This document shows positions 18,154 through 27,397 of a DNA stretch of 64,000 bases, piece after piece; position 1 is the first letter of the stretch; every line of letters begins with the position of its first letter. Both the position numbers and the translations under genes were made by a program. The stretch comes from CAYZWU01 sp964482235. Lineage in GTDB: Bacteria; Planctomycetota; B15-G4; CAYZWU01. The notes below the pieces were generated by a model, which was not told the origin of the DNA, did no database searches, and was given only the letters and a program-made list of their open reading frames with translations. The stretch covers positions 49,849 to 113,848 of the forward strand of contig CAYZWU010000013.1 of assembly GCA_964482235.1 (NCBI GenBank), written 5' to 3'.

Positions 18154-19182
18154 ATGATGACGGAGCAGCAGGAAACCAGGAGACTCCCCGATCGGTTCAG
18201 CGGCCCGGGCCTCGTCGACCTGCAGGTCAACGGAGCGGGTGGCTTCGATTTCAACGGCCCCCCCGAATCATGGACTGCAGGCAGTCTCATGATGGTGCGG
18301 TCCGTTCTCGAGGAGCGCGGTCTCGTCGCCGCGCTGCCCACGCTGATCACCGATGATGCGGAGCGGATGCTGGCCCGGGCGCGTCGATACTCTCTCCTGA
18401 TCGGGAAGGAGCCGCTTCTCGCCTCCTTCTTTCCCCGGCTGCACATCGAGGGCCCCTTCGTTTCGAAAGCCGACGGCCCGCGCGGCGTCCATCCCGAGGC
18501 GTACTGCCTGACGCCTTCCGAGGCACCCGATTTCCTCTCCCGGATCCGGGACGCGGCCGGCGGCCTGGTCGGCGTGGTCACCCTGGCGCCCGAGCTTCCC
18601 GGCGCCCTCGACCTGATCGAGCGCGCGTCGGGAGAAGGGATCTGCGTGGCCCTGGGACACACACGCGCTTCCCCCGAAACGATCGGCGATGCCGTGACCG
18701 CCGGCGCCCGGCTGGCCACGCATCTCGGCAACGGATCCGACCTTCTGCTGCCGAGGAGCGACAACTACGTGCAGGCCCAGCTGGCCGAGGACAGGCTCTT
18801 CGCCTCCTTCGTGGCCGACGGCTTTCACCTGCCCTTCTACACGCTGAAGAACTTCATCCGGGCCAAGACGCCACGGCGGTCGGTTCTGGTGAGCGACGCA
18901 ACGGCCGCGGCTGCGGCGGGGCCGGGACGATACAGGCTGGGAAGGGAGGAGGTGGTGGCGTCGGACGATCTGCGCGTCTCCTCTCCCGGCAGGCCGGAAT
19001 TCCTGGCCGGCTCGGCCCTCACCCTCGACCGCGCCGTGATCCACGTGGCGACCCGGTGCGGCATCTCCTTCGACGATGCCTGGCGGATGGCTTCGTCGAT
19101 CCCCGCCGCCCTGGCCGGCCTGCCTGAGCAGGAACAGGTCACTGTCGACGTTTCGCCGCAGCGGTTCGTGCGAAGAGAGTAG
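18154..19182 (+). CDS. nagA: N-acetylglucosamine-6-phosphate deacetylase
   Basis: A 342-residue amidohydrolase-fold enzyme that removes acetate from GlcNAc-6-P, feeding the NagB-like enzyme encoded just upstream. The start is the ATG at 18154, 4 bp after the previous stop; a second ATG follows immediately. Metal and catalytic motifs are intact: GLVDLQVNGAGGFDFN near 17-32, HIEGPFVS (Glu ligand), LGHTRAS and THLGNGSD (His ligands), and VSDATAAAA (catalytic Asp). The usual THLFNAM motif is THLGNGSD here. It forms a two-gene operon with 17406 and is a little shorter than the ~380 residues of classical NagA. Confidence 0.88.
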   Translation: MMTEQQETRRLPDRFSGPGLVDLQVNGAGGFDFNGPPESWTAGSLMMVRSVLEERGLVAALPTLITDDAERMLARARRYSLLIGKEPLLASFFPRLHIEGPFVSKADGPRGVHPEAYCLTPSEAPDFLSRIRDAAGGLVGVVTLAPELPGALDLIERASGEGICVALGHTRASPETIGDAVTAGARLATHLGNGSDLLLPRSDNYVQAQLAEDRLFASFVADGFHLPFYTLKNFIRAKTPRRSVLVSDATAAAAAGPGRYRLGREEVVASDDLRVSSPGRPEFLAGSALTLDRAVIHVATRCGISFDDAWRMASSIPAALAGLPEQEQVTVDVSPQRFVRRE

Positions 19183-19252
19183 GGGGAATTGGCAGGCCGC
19201 CAAGAAGACCCGCTTTCGATCCCCATGACTTCCGGTGCGGTCAATCAAGACG

Positions 19253-20251
19253 TCAGGCGAGGGGGATCGGTTCGCAGAGGGCCTTCAGGTTTTCGGGCGG
19301 CGTGTTGCCCGGGATCTCGCAGCCCGCGTTCACGAAATAGGGGTTTCCCACCTTGGCATGAAGATCGCGGAAGCTTTTCCGGATCGCGGCCGGCGAGGAG
19401 AGCGCGACGGCATTGACCGGGTCGATGTTGCCGGTGAGCGTGATCCCGGGACCGAGGATCCGCCTGGCTTCCTCCATGTCCACCATCCAGTCGCAGTCCA
19501 GGATGTCGACGCCGAGCCGCCCGATCGCCGGGAGGTGGCGGCTGATGTCGCCGCAGATGTGCAGCCGCGCCAGGGCGCCGGCCTGGCGGATGGCGCCGAT
19601 GAGCCGCCGCTCGTGACGTTCCACCAGGCGCTCGTACATGTCTGGCGAGATCTGGCTGGCGATGGCGTCGCCCACACCGATCGTGTCGACGCCCTCGGCG
19701 ATCTGCGCGAGGGCGTATTCGATCGCCGTGTCGGTGCAGAGCTGCATCAGGTCGGAGACGAAGGCCTCGTCGTCGATCAGGTCCATCATGAACCGTGTGA
19801 TTCCGCGCAGCGTCCCCGCCTCGGCGGCAGGGCCCTCGACCCAGCCGGTGATCGAGTAGCGCTCCTTCCCGAAGGAGGCGAACATCCTGATCGCCCTGAT
19901 CGTCTCGAGCATCCGTGTCGATCTGTACGGATCGGGTTTCATCAGCGACTCGATGTCTTTCGTCATCGCGAGGGGGGCGGTGCAGACAGGAACCGTCTCC
20001 TTCCTGTACTCGATCTCGCCGCCGAAGGCGGTCGTCTCCCTGTAGGGATCGGACATCACGTCGAGCTGGTCGAATCCGAAGTCCTGAACGAGCTTCCTGT
20101 TGGCCTCGACCATCACGGCATGGTCGCCGGCGAAGTCGGCATAGGATGCGCCGATATACCGAGCCGCGAAATGCATGAGAATGGGAATCCGCGGAACAAC
20201 GTCCGGGCGGCCTCCCCTGACCATCTCCATGATCCGTTCGTAGCCGTTCAT
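19253..20251 (-). CDS. UroD-like corrinoid methyltransferase-type protein (MtaA/CmuA-like)
   Basis: A 332-residue UroD-superfamily protein with the zinc-type motif of methylcobamide:CoM methyltransferase-like members: LHICGDISRHLPAIG (His-x-Cys) near residues 218-232 and NAGCEIPGNTPPEN near the C-terminus (second Cys). Other family signs are GYERIMEMVRGGRPDVVPRIPI at the start and TGNIDPV. True haem UroD lacks this Cys set, so a methyl-transfer or O-demethylation role is more likely; no corrinoid protein is encoded in the window. Divergent from the AGE epimerase gene, with a 206-bp AT-richer spacer holding the promoters. Confidence 0.85.
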   Translation of the reverse strand: MNGYERIMEMVRGGRPDVVPRIPILMHFAARYIGASYADFAGDHAVMVEANRKLVQDFGFDQLDVMSDPYRETTAFGGEIEYRKETVPVCTAPLAMTKDIESLMKPDPYRSTRMLETIRAIRMFASFGKERYSITGWVEGPAAEAGTLRGITRFMMDLIDDEAFVSDLMQLCTDTAIEYALAQIAEGVDTIGVGDAIASQISPDMYERLVERHERRLIGAIRQAGALARLHICGDISRHLPAIGRLGVDILDCDWMVDMEEARRILGPGITLTGNIDPVNAVALSSPAAIRKSFRDLHAKVGNPYFVNAGCEIPGNTPPENLKALCEPIPLA

Positions 20252-20457
20252 CGAGTTGATTGTCCCCGGCGGCGGTGCGGCGGTGCAATAAAATAAATCA
20301 GGTTTACATCCCTATCCTGCGGGAATACCGTAGTGGGATTCGCGCACCGCCTTCCCCGGCGCGGGAATCGGGGGGCAGGCGGTCGTCTCATTCTTACCGC
20401 CCTCTTCCTGACGCGAGAGATCTCGGGTAGCGGAAGCGGAGCAAGGACAAGCCTGCA

Positions 20458-21681
20458 GTGTTGACACCCGAGCGCATCGAGGAACTGATCGCCGTCTACC
20501 GCGACGGTCTGCTCCAGGATACCCTGCCCTTCTGGATCGATCGCTGCGTGGACCGAGAGCACGGCGGCTTCCTTTTCTGCCTCGATCGCGACGGCGCGCT
20601 CCTCGACACGGACAAGGGGATGTGGCAGCAGGGCCGGTTCACCTGGCTCCTGGCCACGCTCTACAACACAGTGGAGAAGAGGCAGGAGTGGCTCGACCTG
20701 GCGGCCCACGGCGTGGACTTCATCCGGAAGTACGGATTCGATCGCGACGGTCGGATGTTCTTCCACGTGACGCGCGACGGCAGGCCGGTGCGGAAGCGGC
20801 GGTACATCTTCACCGAGGCCTTCGCCGCGGCGGCGCTGGCCGCCTATGCCCGGGCGTCGGGGGACGGTCGGGCGCGCGACGAGGCGAAGGAGCTCTTCGA
20901 CCTGATCCGCCGCCACGTCGGCTCACCGGGGCTCATCCCGCCGAAGTTCGATCAGGCGACAAGGCCGATGAAGAGCCTGGCCGTGCCGATGATCCTGCTG
21001 GCCGTGGCGCAGATCCTCCGCGACAATCTCGATGATTCGCGGTACGAGGCCGCCATCGACGAGGCGATCGACGAGATCGAGAGCGACTTCATGAAGCCCG
21101 ATCTCGAGGCGGTGATGGAGACGGTGGGGCCTGGGGGCGAACTGATCGACCACTTCGACGGCCGGACGCTCAATCCGGGGCACGCCATCGAGGCGGCCTG
21201 GTTCGTGCTGCACGAGGCGGGATGCCGCGGTGATGACGGGCGCCTCGTCCGCATGGGGACCGACATGCTCGACTGGATGTGGGGGCGCGGCTGGGACGAC
21301 GAGTACGGCGGCATCCTCTACTACCGCGACCTGAAGGGGCTGCCGGTCCAGGAGTACTGGCACGACATGAAGTTCTGGTGGCCCCAGAACGAGGCGATTA
21401 TCGCCACGCTGCTGGCCTTTGAGAAGACGGGCGATCCGAAGTACGCCAGGTGGCACGGGATGATCCACGACTGGGCCTACAGGTTTTTTCCCGACAGGGA
21501 GCACGGCGAGTGGTTCGGCTACCTCCACCGCGACGGCCGCGTCTCCGTGCCGCTGAAGGGAAACCTCTGGAAGGGGCCCTATCACCTGCCGCGGATGCAG
21601 CTCTACTGCTGGAAGCTGCTCGAGAGGATGAAGGAGCAGGAAGGGAACGGCGCGGAAAACCGGCCCGGTTCATCGGCCTGA
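20458..21681 (+). CDS. AGE-family epimerase/isomerase (N-acylglucosamine 2-epimerase-like)
   Basis: A 407-residue (alpha/alpha)6-barrel protein. Motifs match AGE/RnBP and cellobiose 2-epimerase relatives: GGFLFCLDRDG, KGMWQQGRFTWL, FTEAFAAAALAAYARAS, TLNPGHAIEAAWF (catalytic-region His), KFWWPQNEAIIATLLAF and HGEWFGYLHRDG (second His). It would epimerise N-acylglucosamine/N-acylmannosamine or a related sugar at C2. The start is a GTG at 20458 or the adjacent TTG at 20461, with AAGGA some 14 bp upstream. The 32-bp gap to the SSS symporter suggests an operon that imports and then epimerises the sugar. Confidence 0.88.
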   Translation: MLTPERIEELIAVYRDGLLQDTLPFWIDRCVDREHGGFLFCLDRDGALLDTDKGMWQQGRFTWLLATLYNTVEKRQEWLDLAAHGVDFIRKYGFDRDGRMFFHVTRDGRPVRKRRYIFTEAFAAAALAAYARASGDGRARDEAKELFDLIRRHVGSPGLIPPKFDQATRPMKSLAVPMILLAVAQILRDNLDDSRYEAAIDEAIDEIESDFMKPDLEAVMETVGPGGELIDHFDGRTLNPGHAIEAAWFVLHEAGCRGDDGRLVRMGTDMLDWMWGRGWDDEYGGILYYRDLKGLPVQEYWHDMKFWWPQNEAIIATLLAFEKTGDPKYARWHGMIHDWAYRFFPDREHGEWFGYLHRDGRVSVPLKGNLWKGPYHLPRMQLYCWKLLERMKEQEGNGAENRPGSSA

Positions 21682-21713
21682 CAGGATAGTGAAAGTCTGA
21701 AAGGAAGGAAGAG

Positions 21714-23561
21714 TTGGATCACACGAGAATCGTAACCCTCGAGACGATCGACTGGACGTTCATCTTCGGTTTCTTCGCCATCGCGCTGCTGATCGGGATC
21801 TGGGTGACAAAGAGGGCCGGCAAGAGCAAGACCGAGTTCTTCCTGTCGGGCCGGGGCATGCCGTGGTGGCTCCTCGGGATGTCGATGGTGGCCACCACCT
21901 TCTCCACCGACACGCCGAACCTGGTCACCGACCTCGTCCGGCAGAACGGAGTGGCGGGCAACTGGGTCTGGTGGGCCTTCCTGCTCACCGGTATGCTCAC
22001 CGTGTTCATCTACGCGAAGCTCTGGCGGCGGTCGGGCGTCCTCACCGACGTGGAGTTCTACGAGATCCGGTACAGCGGCCGGAGCGCGGCGTTCCTGCGC
22101 GGCTTTCGCGCCCTCTACCTCGGTATCTGCTTCAACGTCCTCGTCATGGCGGCCGTCACCCTGGCCGCGATCAAGATCGGCGGGGTGATGCTCGACTTCT
22201 CGCCCTTGCAGACCGTTCTCGTGGCGTCGGTCGTCACGGTGATCTTCAGCACGCTGGGCGGATTCAGGGGCGTTCTGCTCACCGACTTCCTGCTCTTCAT
22301 CCTGGCGATGATCGGCGCCGTGGCCGCGGCGGTCGTGGCCCTGAACCTTCCCGAGGTGGGAGGGCTCGGCAACCTGCTGAGCCACGCCAACGTGAAGGAC
22401 AAGCTGTCGCTCCTTCCGGCCTTCGATTTCAGCACCGAGGAGAGCACCGATCTCTTCTTCTCCGTGCTGATCATCCCCATCGCGGTCCAGTGGTGGAGCG
22501 TCTACTACCCCGGCGCCGAGCCGGGCGGCGGGGGATACATCGCCCAGAGGATGCTGGCCGCGAAGGACGAGAAGCACGCCGTGGGCGCCACGCTCTTCTT
22601 CAACGTGGCCCACTACGCGCTGCGGCCCTGGCCGTGGATCCTCGTGGCGCTCTGCTCCCTCGTGGTCTTTCCCAGCCTCGAGTCGTTGAAGGAGGCCTTT
22701 CCCCACATCGACGAGAAGATCGTGAAGAACGACCTGGCCTACCCGGCCATGCTCACCTTCCTGCCCCACGGGCTGCTGGGGTTGATCCTGGCCTCGCTGA
22801 TCGCGGCCTTCATGTCCACCATCTCCACCCAGCTCAACCTCGGATCGTCCTACGTGGTGAACGACTTCTACCAGCGCTTCATCAAGCCCGACGCCACGGA
22901 GAAGCAGCTCGTCAGGGCTGGCCGGATCACGACTGTGCTGATGATGGTGCTGGCCGGCAGCCTGGCCCTTGGTTTGAGCAACGCGGTGCAGGCCTTCGAC
23001 ATCATCCTGAAGATCGGGGCCGGCACGGGGCTGATCTTCATCCTGAGATGGTTCTGGTGGCGGATCAACGCCTGGAGCGAGATCACCGCCATGGTGGTCT
23101 CCTTCGCCGTGGCGCTCTACTTCCATTTCGGGCACGACCTTCTCTTCGACGAGGCGCCCGCCGGATACATCCAGCTCCTGATCACCATCGGCGTCTCCAC
23201 GGCGGCCTGGATCGGGGTTACCTTCATGACCGCCCCGACGAACACGACCGTGCTACGCTCCTTCTACCGGCGGATCCAGCCGGGCGGGCCGGGCTGGCGC
23301 GGCGTGGTCGAGGCGGCGCGGAAGGACGGCGACATGGTGGACGAGGGGGAAGGCGACTGGACCGTCCCGGTCGGCCTCCTCAGCATGATGGCAGGCTGCG
23401 CCCTGGTCTACTGCTCGCTCTTCGCCACGGGCTACTTCCTCTACGGCAACTACCTGCCGGCCTCGATCCTGACCGTCGTGGCGGTGGGTTCGGCCGTGAC
23501 GCTGAAGAAGACATGGTCCCGCGTCGTGGAGCGGCGCGGCAATGCCGCCGCGTCCGAATGA
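21714..23561 (+). CDS. Sodium:solute symporter (SSS family)
   Basis: A 615-residue membrane protein with about 14 hydrophobic segments, beginning at a TTG (21714) behind GGAAG. The FFLSGRGMPWWLLGMSMVATTFSTDTPNL stretch at residues 42-70 is the classical SSS TM1-TM2 sodium-site region, and FMSTISTQLNLGSSYVVND near 365-383 is the TM8 sodium-site region. It is distinct from the other SSS protein (12834) and longer at both ends. Sitting between an AGE epimerase and a sulfatase, it probably imports a desulfated amino sugar or uronate. Confidence 0.92.
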   Translation: MDHTRIVTLETIDWTFIFGFFAIALLIGIWVTKRAGKSKTEFFLSGRGMPWWLLGMSMVATTFSTDTPNLVTDLVRQNGVAGNWVWWAFLLTGMLTVFIYAKLWRRSGVLTDVEFYEIRYSGRSAAFLRGFRALYLGICFNVLVMAAVTLAAIKIGGVMLDFSPLQTVLVASVVTVIFSTLGGFRGVLLTDFLLFILAMIGAVAAAVVALNLPEVGGLGNLLSHANVKDKLSLLPAFDFSTEESTDLFFSVLIIPIAVQWWSVYYPGAEPGGGGYIAQRMLAAKDEKHAVGATLFFNVAHYALRPWPWILVALCSLVVFPSLESLKEAFPHIDEKIVKNDLAYPAMLTFLPHGLLGLILASLIAAFMSTISTQLNLGSSYVVNDFYQRFIKPDATEKQLVRAGRITTVLMMVLAGSLALGLSNAVQAFDIILKIGAGTGLIFILRWFWWRINAWSEITAMVVSFAVALYFHFGHDLLFDEAPAGYIQLLITIGVSTAAWIGVTFMTAPTNTTVLRSFYRRIQPGGPGWRGVVEAARKDGDMVDEGEGDWTVPVGLLSMMAGCALVYCSLFATGYFLYGNYLPASILTVVAVGSAVTLKKTWSRVVERRGNAAASE

Positions 23562-23630
23562 GGCTGTCTCGATCGCTGAACGTGATCGGGATCGAAGAGA
23601 TGACGGAGCGGGAAAACAGGAGGTGACAGG

Positions 23631-25118
23631 GTGAATCGCCGCGATTTCCTGAAGCGCTGTCTTGCCGGAGCGGGTGGCGCGGCCGCCGTCGGCTCGTTCG
23701 GAGGGATTGCGCAGGCGTCGGCTCCGGAGCCGGGGCCGAAGCTGAACGTGCTCTGGCTCGTGGCCGAGGATCTCTGCCCCGACCTGGGCTGCTACGGGCA
23801 GAGCCTCGTGCGAACGCCGCACTGCGACGGGCTTGCCGCCGAGGGCACGCGCTTCTCCGGCGCCTTCGCCACGGCCCCGGTCTGCTCTCCCAGCCGCTCG
23901 GCCTTCATGACGGCGATGTACCAGACAAGCATCGGGGCCCACCAGCACCGGACCGTGGAGAAGAAGCCGCTGCCGGCCGGCGTCAGGGTGATCACCGACC
24001 ACTTTCGCGAGGCGGGCTACTTCACCTCGTCGTGCCAGTACGGTCCGGGCTTCGACAGGCGCGGCAAGACGGACTTCAACTTCACGGCGGACCGTCCCTT
24101 CGTCGGAACCGACTGGCGGCAGCGCAAGGATGGGCAGCCGTTCTTTTCGCTGGTGCAGTTTTCGGAGACGCACCGCAACTTCAAGAGAGACCGGGAGAAC
24201 CCGATCGATCCGGAGAAGGTCGATCTTCCTCCCTACTATCCGGACCACCCCCTGGCGCGGCGCGACTGGGCCGACTACCTCGAGTGCGTCCAGGTGCTGG
24301 ACAGGAAGGTGGGTGAGGTCCTCGAGCGGCTCGAGAGCGACGGCCTGGCCGAAAGCACGATGGTCGTCTTCTTCGCCGACCACGGCCGGCCGCACGTCAG
24401 GGGGAAGCAGTTCCTCTACGAAGGCGGCATCCACGTTCCCCTGATCATCCGCTGGCCGGGGCGACTCGAGCCCGGGGGAACGACAAACGACCTGGTGAGC
24501 CTCATCGATCTCGGGCCGGCCTGCCTGAAGGCGGCGGGCGTCGAGCCGCCGGCCGGCCTCCACGGCAGGGACTTCCTGGCCGAGGATTCGAGAAAGCGCC
24601 AGTTCATCGTGGCGGCGCGCGACCGGTGCGACGAGACCTTCGACAGGATCCGGTGCGTGCGCACGAAGCGGTTCAAGTACATCCGCAACTTCTACCCGCA
24701 CCTGCTCTACACCAATCCCAACCTCTACAAGAAGCGGCAGTACCCGGTCCTCAGCTTGATGGAGGTTCTGCATGCCAGGGGCGAGCTCACTCCCGAGCAG
24801 GCCCGCTTCATGGCCTGCGGCAGGCCTTTCGAGGAGCTCTACGATCTCGAGGCTGATCCGCACGAGGTCCGGAACCTGGCCGGCGACGCCGGGCAGAAGG
24901 CCAGACTCGCCGAGCTGAGGGCCGTTCTCGACAGCTGGATCGAGGAGACGGGCGACATGGCCGAGATTCCCGAGGATCCGGCCGTTGCGGCGAGCTGCTT
25001 CCGGAAGAGGCACTTCCCGAGTCACAGGCGGACGATGAAGAAGCGCGGGCTCTCCCCGCACGCCTCGCCGAAGGAATTTCTCGAGTACTGGGAGAGGACT
25101 CTTCTCGGGAAGCGATAG
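23631..25118 (+). CDS. Tat-exported sulfatase (Cys-type, heparan N-sulfatase-like)
   Basis: A 495-residue sulfatase starting at GTG 23631, behind AGGAGG, with a twin-arginine signal MNRRDFLKRCLAGAGGAA. Seen: VAEDLCPDLGCYG (metal site) near 42-54, formylglycine motif CSPSRSAFMTAMYQ near 85, and FFADHGRPHVRGK. The usual GKWHLG loop is replaced by GFDRRGKTDFNF, a variant I associate with SGSH-like N-sulfoglucosamine sulfohydrolases; this subtype call is tentative. The N-sulfatase idea fits its neighbours (AGE epimerase, SSS symporter, nagA/nagB). It probably acts on sulfated amino sugars in the periplasm. Confidence 0.9.
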   Translation: MNRRDFLKRCLAGAGGAAAVGSFGGIAQASAPEPGPKLNVLWLVAEDLCPDLGCYGQSLVRTPHCDGLAAEGTRFSGAFATAPVCSPSRSAFMTAMYQTSIGAHQHRTVEKKPLPAGVRVITDHFREAGYFTSSCQYGPGFDRRGKTDFNFTADRPFVGTDWRQRKDGQPFFSLVQFSETHRNFKRDRENPIDPEKVDLPPYYPDHPLARRDWADYLECVQVLDRKVGEVLERLESDGLAESTMVVFFADHGRPHVRGKQFLYEGGIHVPLIIRWPGRLEPGGTTNDLVSLIDLGPACLKAAGVEPPAGLHGRDFLAEDSRKRQFIVAARDRCDETFDRIRCVRTKRFKYIRNFYPHLLYTNPNLYKKRQYPVLSLMEVLHARGELTPEQARFMACGRPFEELYDLEADPHEVRNLAGDAGQKARLAELRAVLDSWIEETGDMAEIPEDPAVAASCFRKRHFPSHRRTMKKRGLSPHASPKEFLEYWERTLLGKR

Positions 25119-25271
25119 GCTGCCCGCCCATTGCCGGTGGCCGCTTTCAGGGATGGCGACCCCGGCGGGAATCACTCGCCGCGGGACCCGTTACATCTCC
25201 GGAAATGGAGGTATTATTAAGAAGGAGAGGAATCGTCGAACAGGCAGGAGTGATAGAACCTCTGGCGGACC

Positions 25272-27350
25272 ATGAAAAACGGGACTTTTCTTTTTGTCGC
25301 CACGAGCCTGGCCGTTCTTGCGGCCGCCTGGTTGGTCCTGTTCGATCAACCCCGATCGTCGAGAAGCTCCGTCCCGTCTTCCATGCCGGATTCACAGCTT
25401 CCTCCTGAAGAGCCTGACAGCATCGGCGAGCCGGAATCTGCCGGGGAACGGATCCAGCTGCACGATGCTTCCGCAAACAGCGATGAGCTTGCCGCCTTCG
25501 AGCCGATGGACCGTCCCGGCTGGAGAGTTTGCGGGAAGGTCCACAACGATTACGGGGAGCCCCTTGGCGGCAGTGTGGTGGAGTTCCAGTACAGGGAAGA
25601 CAACGAGTGCTTCGGCATCGTTGCCGAGGCGACCACGGGGAAAGACGGCTGTTATGCCGTGTGTCTGCCGCTGCCGGAAAAGGGCTGCTGCTGGCCCTTC
25701 GATAGCCTCGTGCCGTCAAAGCTGGCGGCCACGGCTCATCTACCGGGATACGAACCCTATTCCAGCAGCACGGATCTCCCTGTTCCCGATGCTGCCGGGA
25801 GCGAGCCGGTCCAGGTCGATCTCATGCTGATGGGGACCGTCGAAGTTCAGGGCCGCGTGCTTTTTCCCGATGGAAACCCGGTCGGCTCGGCGGAGATCTA
25901 TCTCTGTCCGCGTAACGGCGACTCCTTCATCGAGGTCTCGCACACCTGGCCGGACGGCAGGTGGGGTGCATGGTTCTGCGACGAGGGAATCAATGAATTC
26001 ATTGCCTTCAAGAAGAATGTGGGTCAATCGTCCCCTGTCACCGTTGTTCGCGATTCGGACCCCGTGACAATTGCTCCCGACATGACGCTCCATCCGTTCG
26101 GAGTGCTCGAAGGCGTGCTCCGGGATATATATGGACGTCCGATCAAGGGTTTCATTATCACGGCGCTCCCCGAGAGCAAGGTGGGCTTTTCGTACGAGGG
26201 GATCATGCGTTTCTTCGAAGATCAAGACAGGATCGATTCCGAGAAACCGACGATTTCTTGCCGATTCGAAACCTCTCTCCATGGATCTGCCGTCTCGGGG
26301 ACAGGGGGGCGCTTCCGTATCTCCGGTCTGCGAGAGGGTCGCTATTTTTTTCATATATCTCCCGGCATGAAAGGTCAGGACGAGTTCCTGAAACCGATTC
26401 CCCACCATCTTTACCTCACGGGCAGCAGGACGATCGAACTGGTTCAGCCCTACTATCGGTTGAAGGTCAGGATGAGGGATCAAAAGGGCGATCCGGTCTA
26501 CCCCGCCACACTCTGGTACAGGATCTGGACGCCGATCTGCGGTGGATACAGTCTGCGCGAGGAAACGGAGAACGGACTCGTCGAGCTCATGGTGATCCCC
26601 GGCAAGGTACCCATGACGGGCAAGGGGCCGGAGGGACTTCAAGCGGCGAAGGAGATCACGATCCACGAGGGAGTCTACGATACCGAGACGGACCTCATTC
26701 TTCAACCGGCCCGGCCCGGCCGCCTCGCAGTCCGCTACCAACAGGCGAACGATCCTTCATCAGGCAATCTGGCAAGGCCTGAGATGATTCTGACCGGCCG
26801 CTTGAACAAGACGTTCAGAGCTGATCCCGATCTCGTCAAGCGCGAGGCACCCGCATTTTTCTCTGTCGAAGTTCCGGAAGACGACTACGAGATCTGGGTG
26901 AAGCCTGGAGGGATGGCCAGCTTCTTCCTGCCCGTCCTCCTGAAGGAGTGGGTGAGTTCCGGAAAAGAGAGCGTGGTCGATGTGCACCTCAAACCGGGAG
27001 GAAGAGTGAGGATGCGTCTGGTCCCCGGAATCGCGCCGAGGGAGTGGTCTACTCCTGTTCGTGGTTACATCAAACGCAAAAACGTCGACGGATACTGGCG
27101 CAGATACGCCCGCCTCGATTTCTGGGAAAGACCTGCTTCACACAACGGGCGCCGCGTCCTCGAGGCGACGGATCCAATGCTTTACTACGACGATTTCGAC
27201 ACACCCAGCCTCAGGTGCAGCATCCTCGAACCCGGTGAGTATCAGCTCAATATCAGCAAAAGGAACTGGAAGCATATTCGGAAGGAGTTCCGGATCGAGC
27301 CGGGTGAGGAGACGATTGTCGAACTGCGACTCGAACCTGTGGGAGTGTAG
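25272..27350 (+). CDS. Membrane-anchored protein with carboxypeptidase-regulatory-like repeats, paralogue 1
   Basis: A 692-residue protein with an N-terminal membrane anchor (residues ~5-24), a low-complexity linker, then several Ig-like beta domains of the CarboxypepD_reg type: WRVCGKVHNDYGEPLGGSVV, VQGRVLFPDGNPVGSAEIYL, LEGVLRDIYGRPIKGFIITA and GTGGRFRISGLREGRYFF. No catalytic motif was seen. It is probably a periplasmic or cell-surface structural or binding protein. The start ATG at 25272 gives the anchor directly. It is followed by a paralogue 47 bp downstream that shares domain order and a block of identical DNA. Function unknown. Confidence 0.75.
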   Translation: MKNGTFLFVATSLAVLAAAWLVLFDQPRSSRSSVPSSMPDSQLPPEEPDSIGEPESAGERIQLHDASANSDELAAFEPMDRPGWRVCGKVHNDYGEPLGGSVVEFQYREDNECFGIVAEATTGKDGCYAVCLPLPEKGCCWPFDSLVPSKLAATAHLPGYEPYSSSTDLPVPDAAGSEPVQVDLMLMGTVEVQGRVLFPDGNPVGSAEIYLCPRNGDSFIEVSHTWPDGRWGAWFCDEGINEFIAFKKNVGQSSPVTVVRDSDPVTIAPDMTLHPFGVLEGVLRDIYGRPIKGFIITALPESKVGFSYEGIMRFFEDQDRIDSEKPTISCRFETSLHGSAVSGTGGRFRISGLREGRYFFHISPGMKGQDEFLKPIPHHLYLTGSRTIELVQPYYRLKVRMRDQKGDPVYPATLWYRIWTPICGGYSLREETENGLVELMVIPGKVPMTGKGPEGLQAAKEITIHEGVYDTETDLILQPARPGRLAVRYQQANDPSSGNLARPEMILTGRLNKTFRADPDLVKREAPAFFSVEVPEDDYEIWVKPGGMASFFLPVLLKEWVSSGKESVVDVHLKPGGRVRMRLVPGIAPREWSTPVRGYIKRKNVDGYWRRYARLDFWERPASHNGRRVLEATDPMLYYDDFDTPSLRCSILEPGEYQLNISKRNWKHIRKEFRIEPGEETIVELRLEPVGV
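25479..25535 (+). repeat. 57-bp direct repeat shared by tandem paralogues, copy 1
   Basis: Bases 25479-25535 are identical to 27599-27655, offset 2120 bp. Both encode the same residues SDELAAFEPMDRPGWRVCG in the two neighbouring paralogues, while flanking codons have diverged. The absence of any synonymous change inside this block points to recent local gene conversion or selection at the DNA level. Confidence 0.9.
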
Positions 27351-27397
27351 GCTTCTTCCGGAAAGGAGTGGAGAGCTCGATCGTGCAGAAAGGAGTC

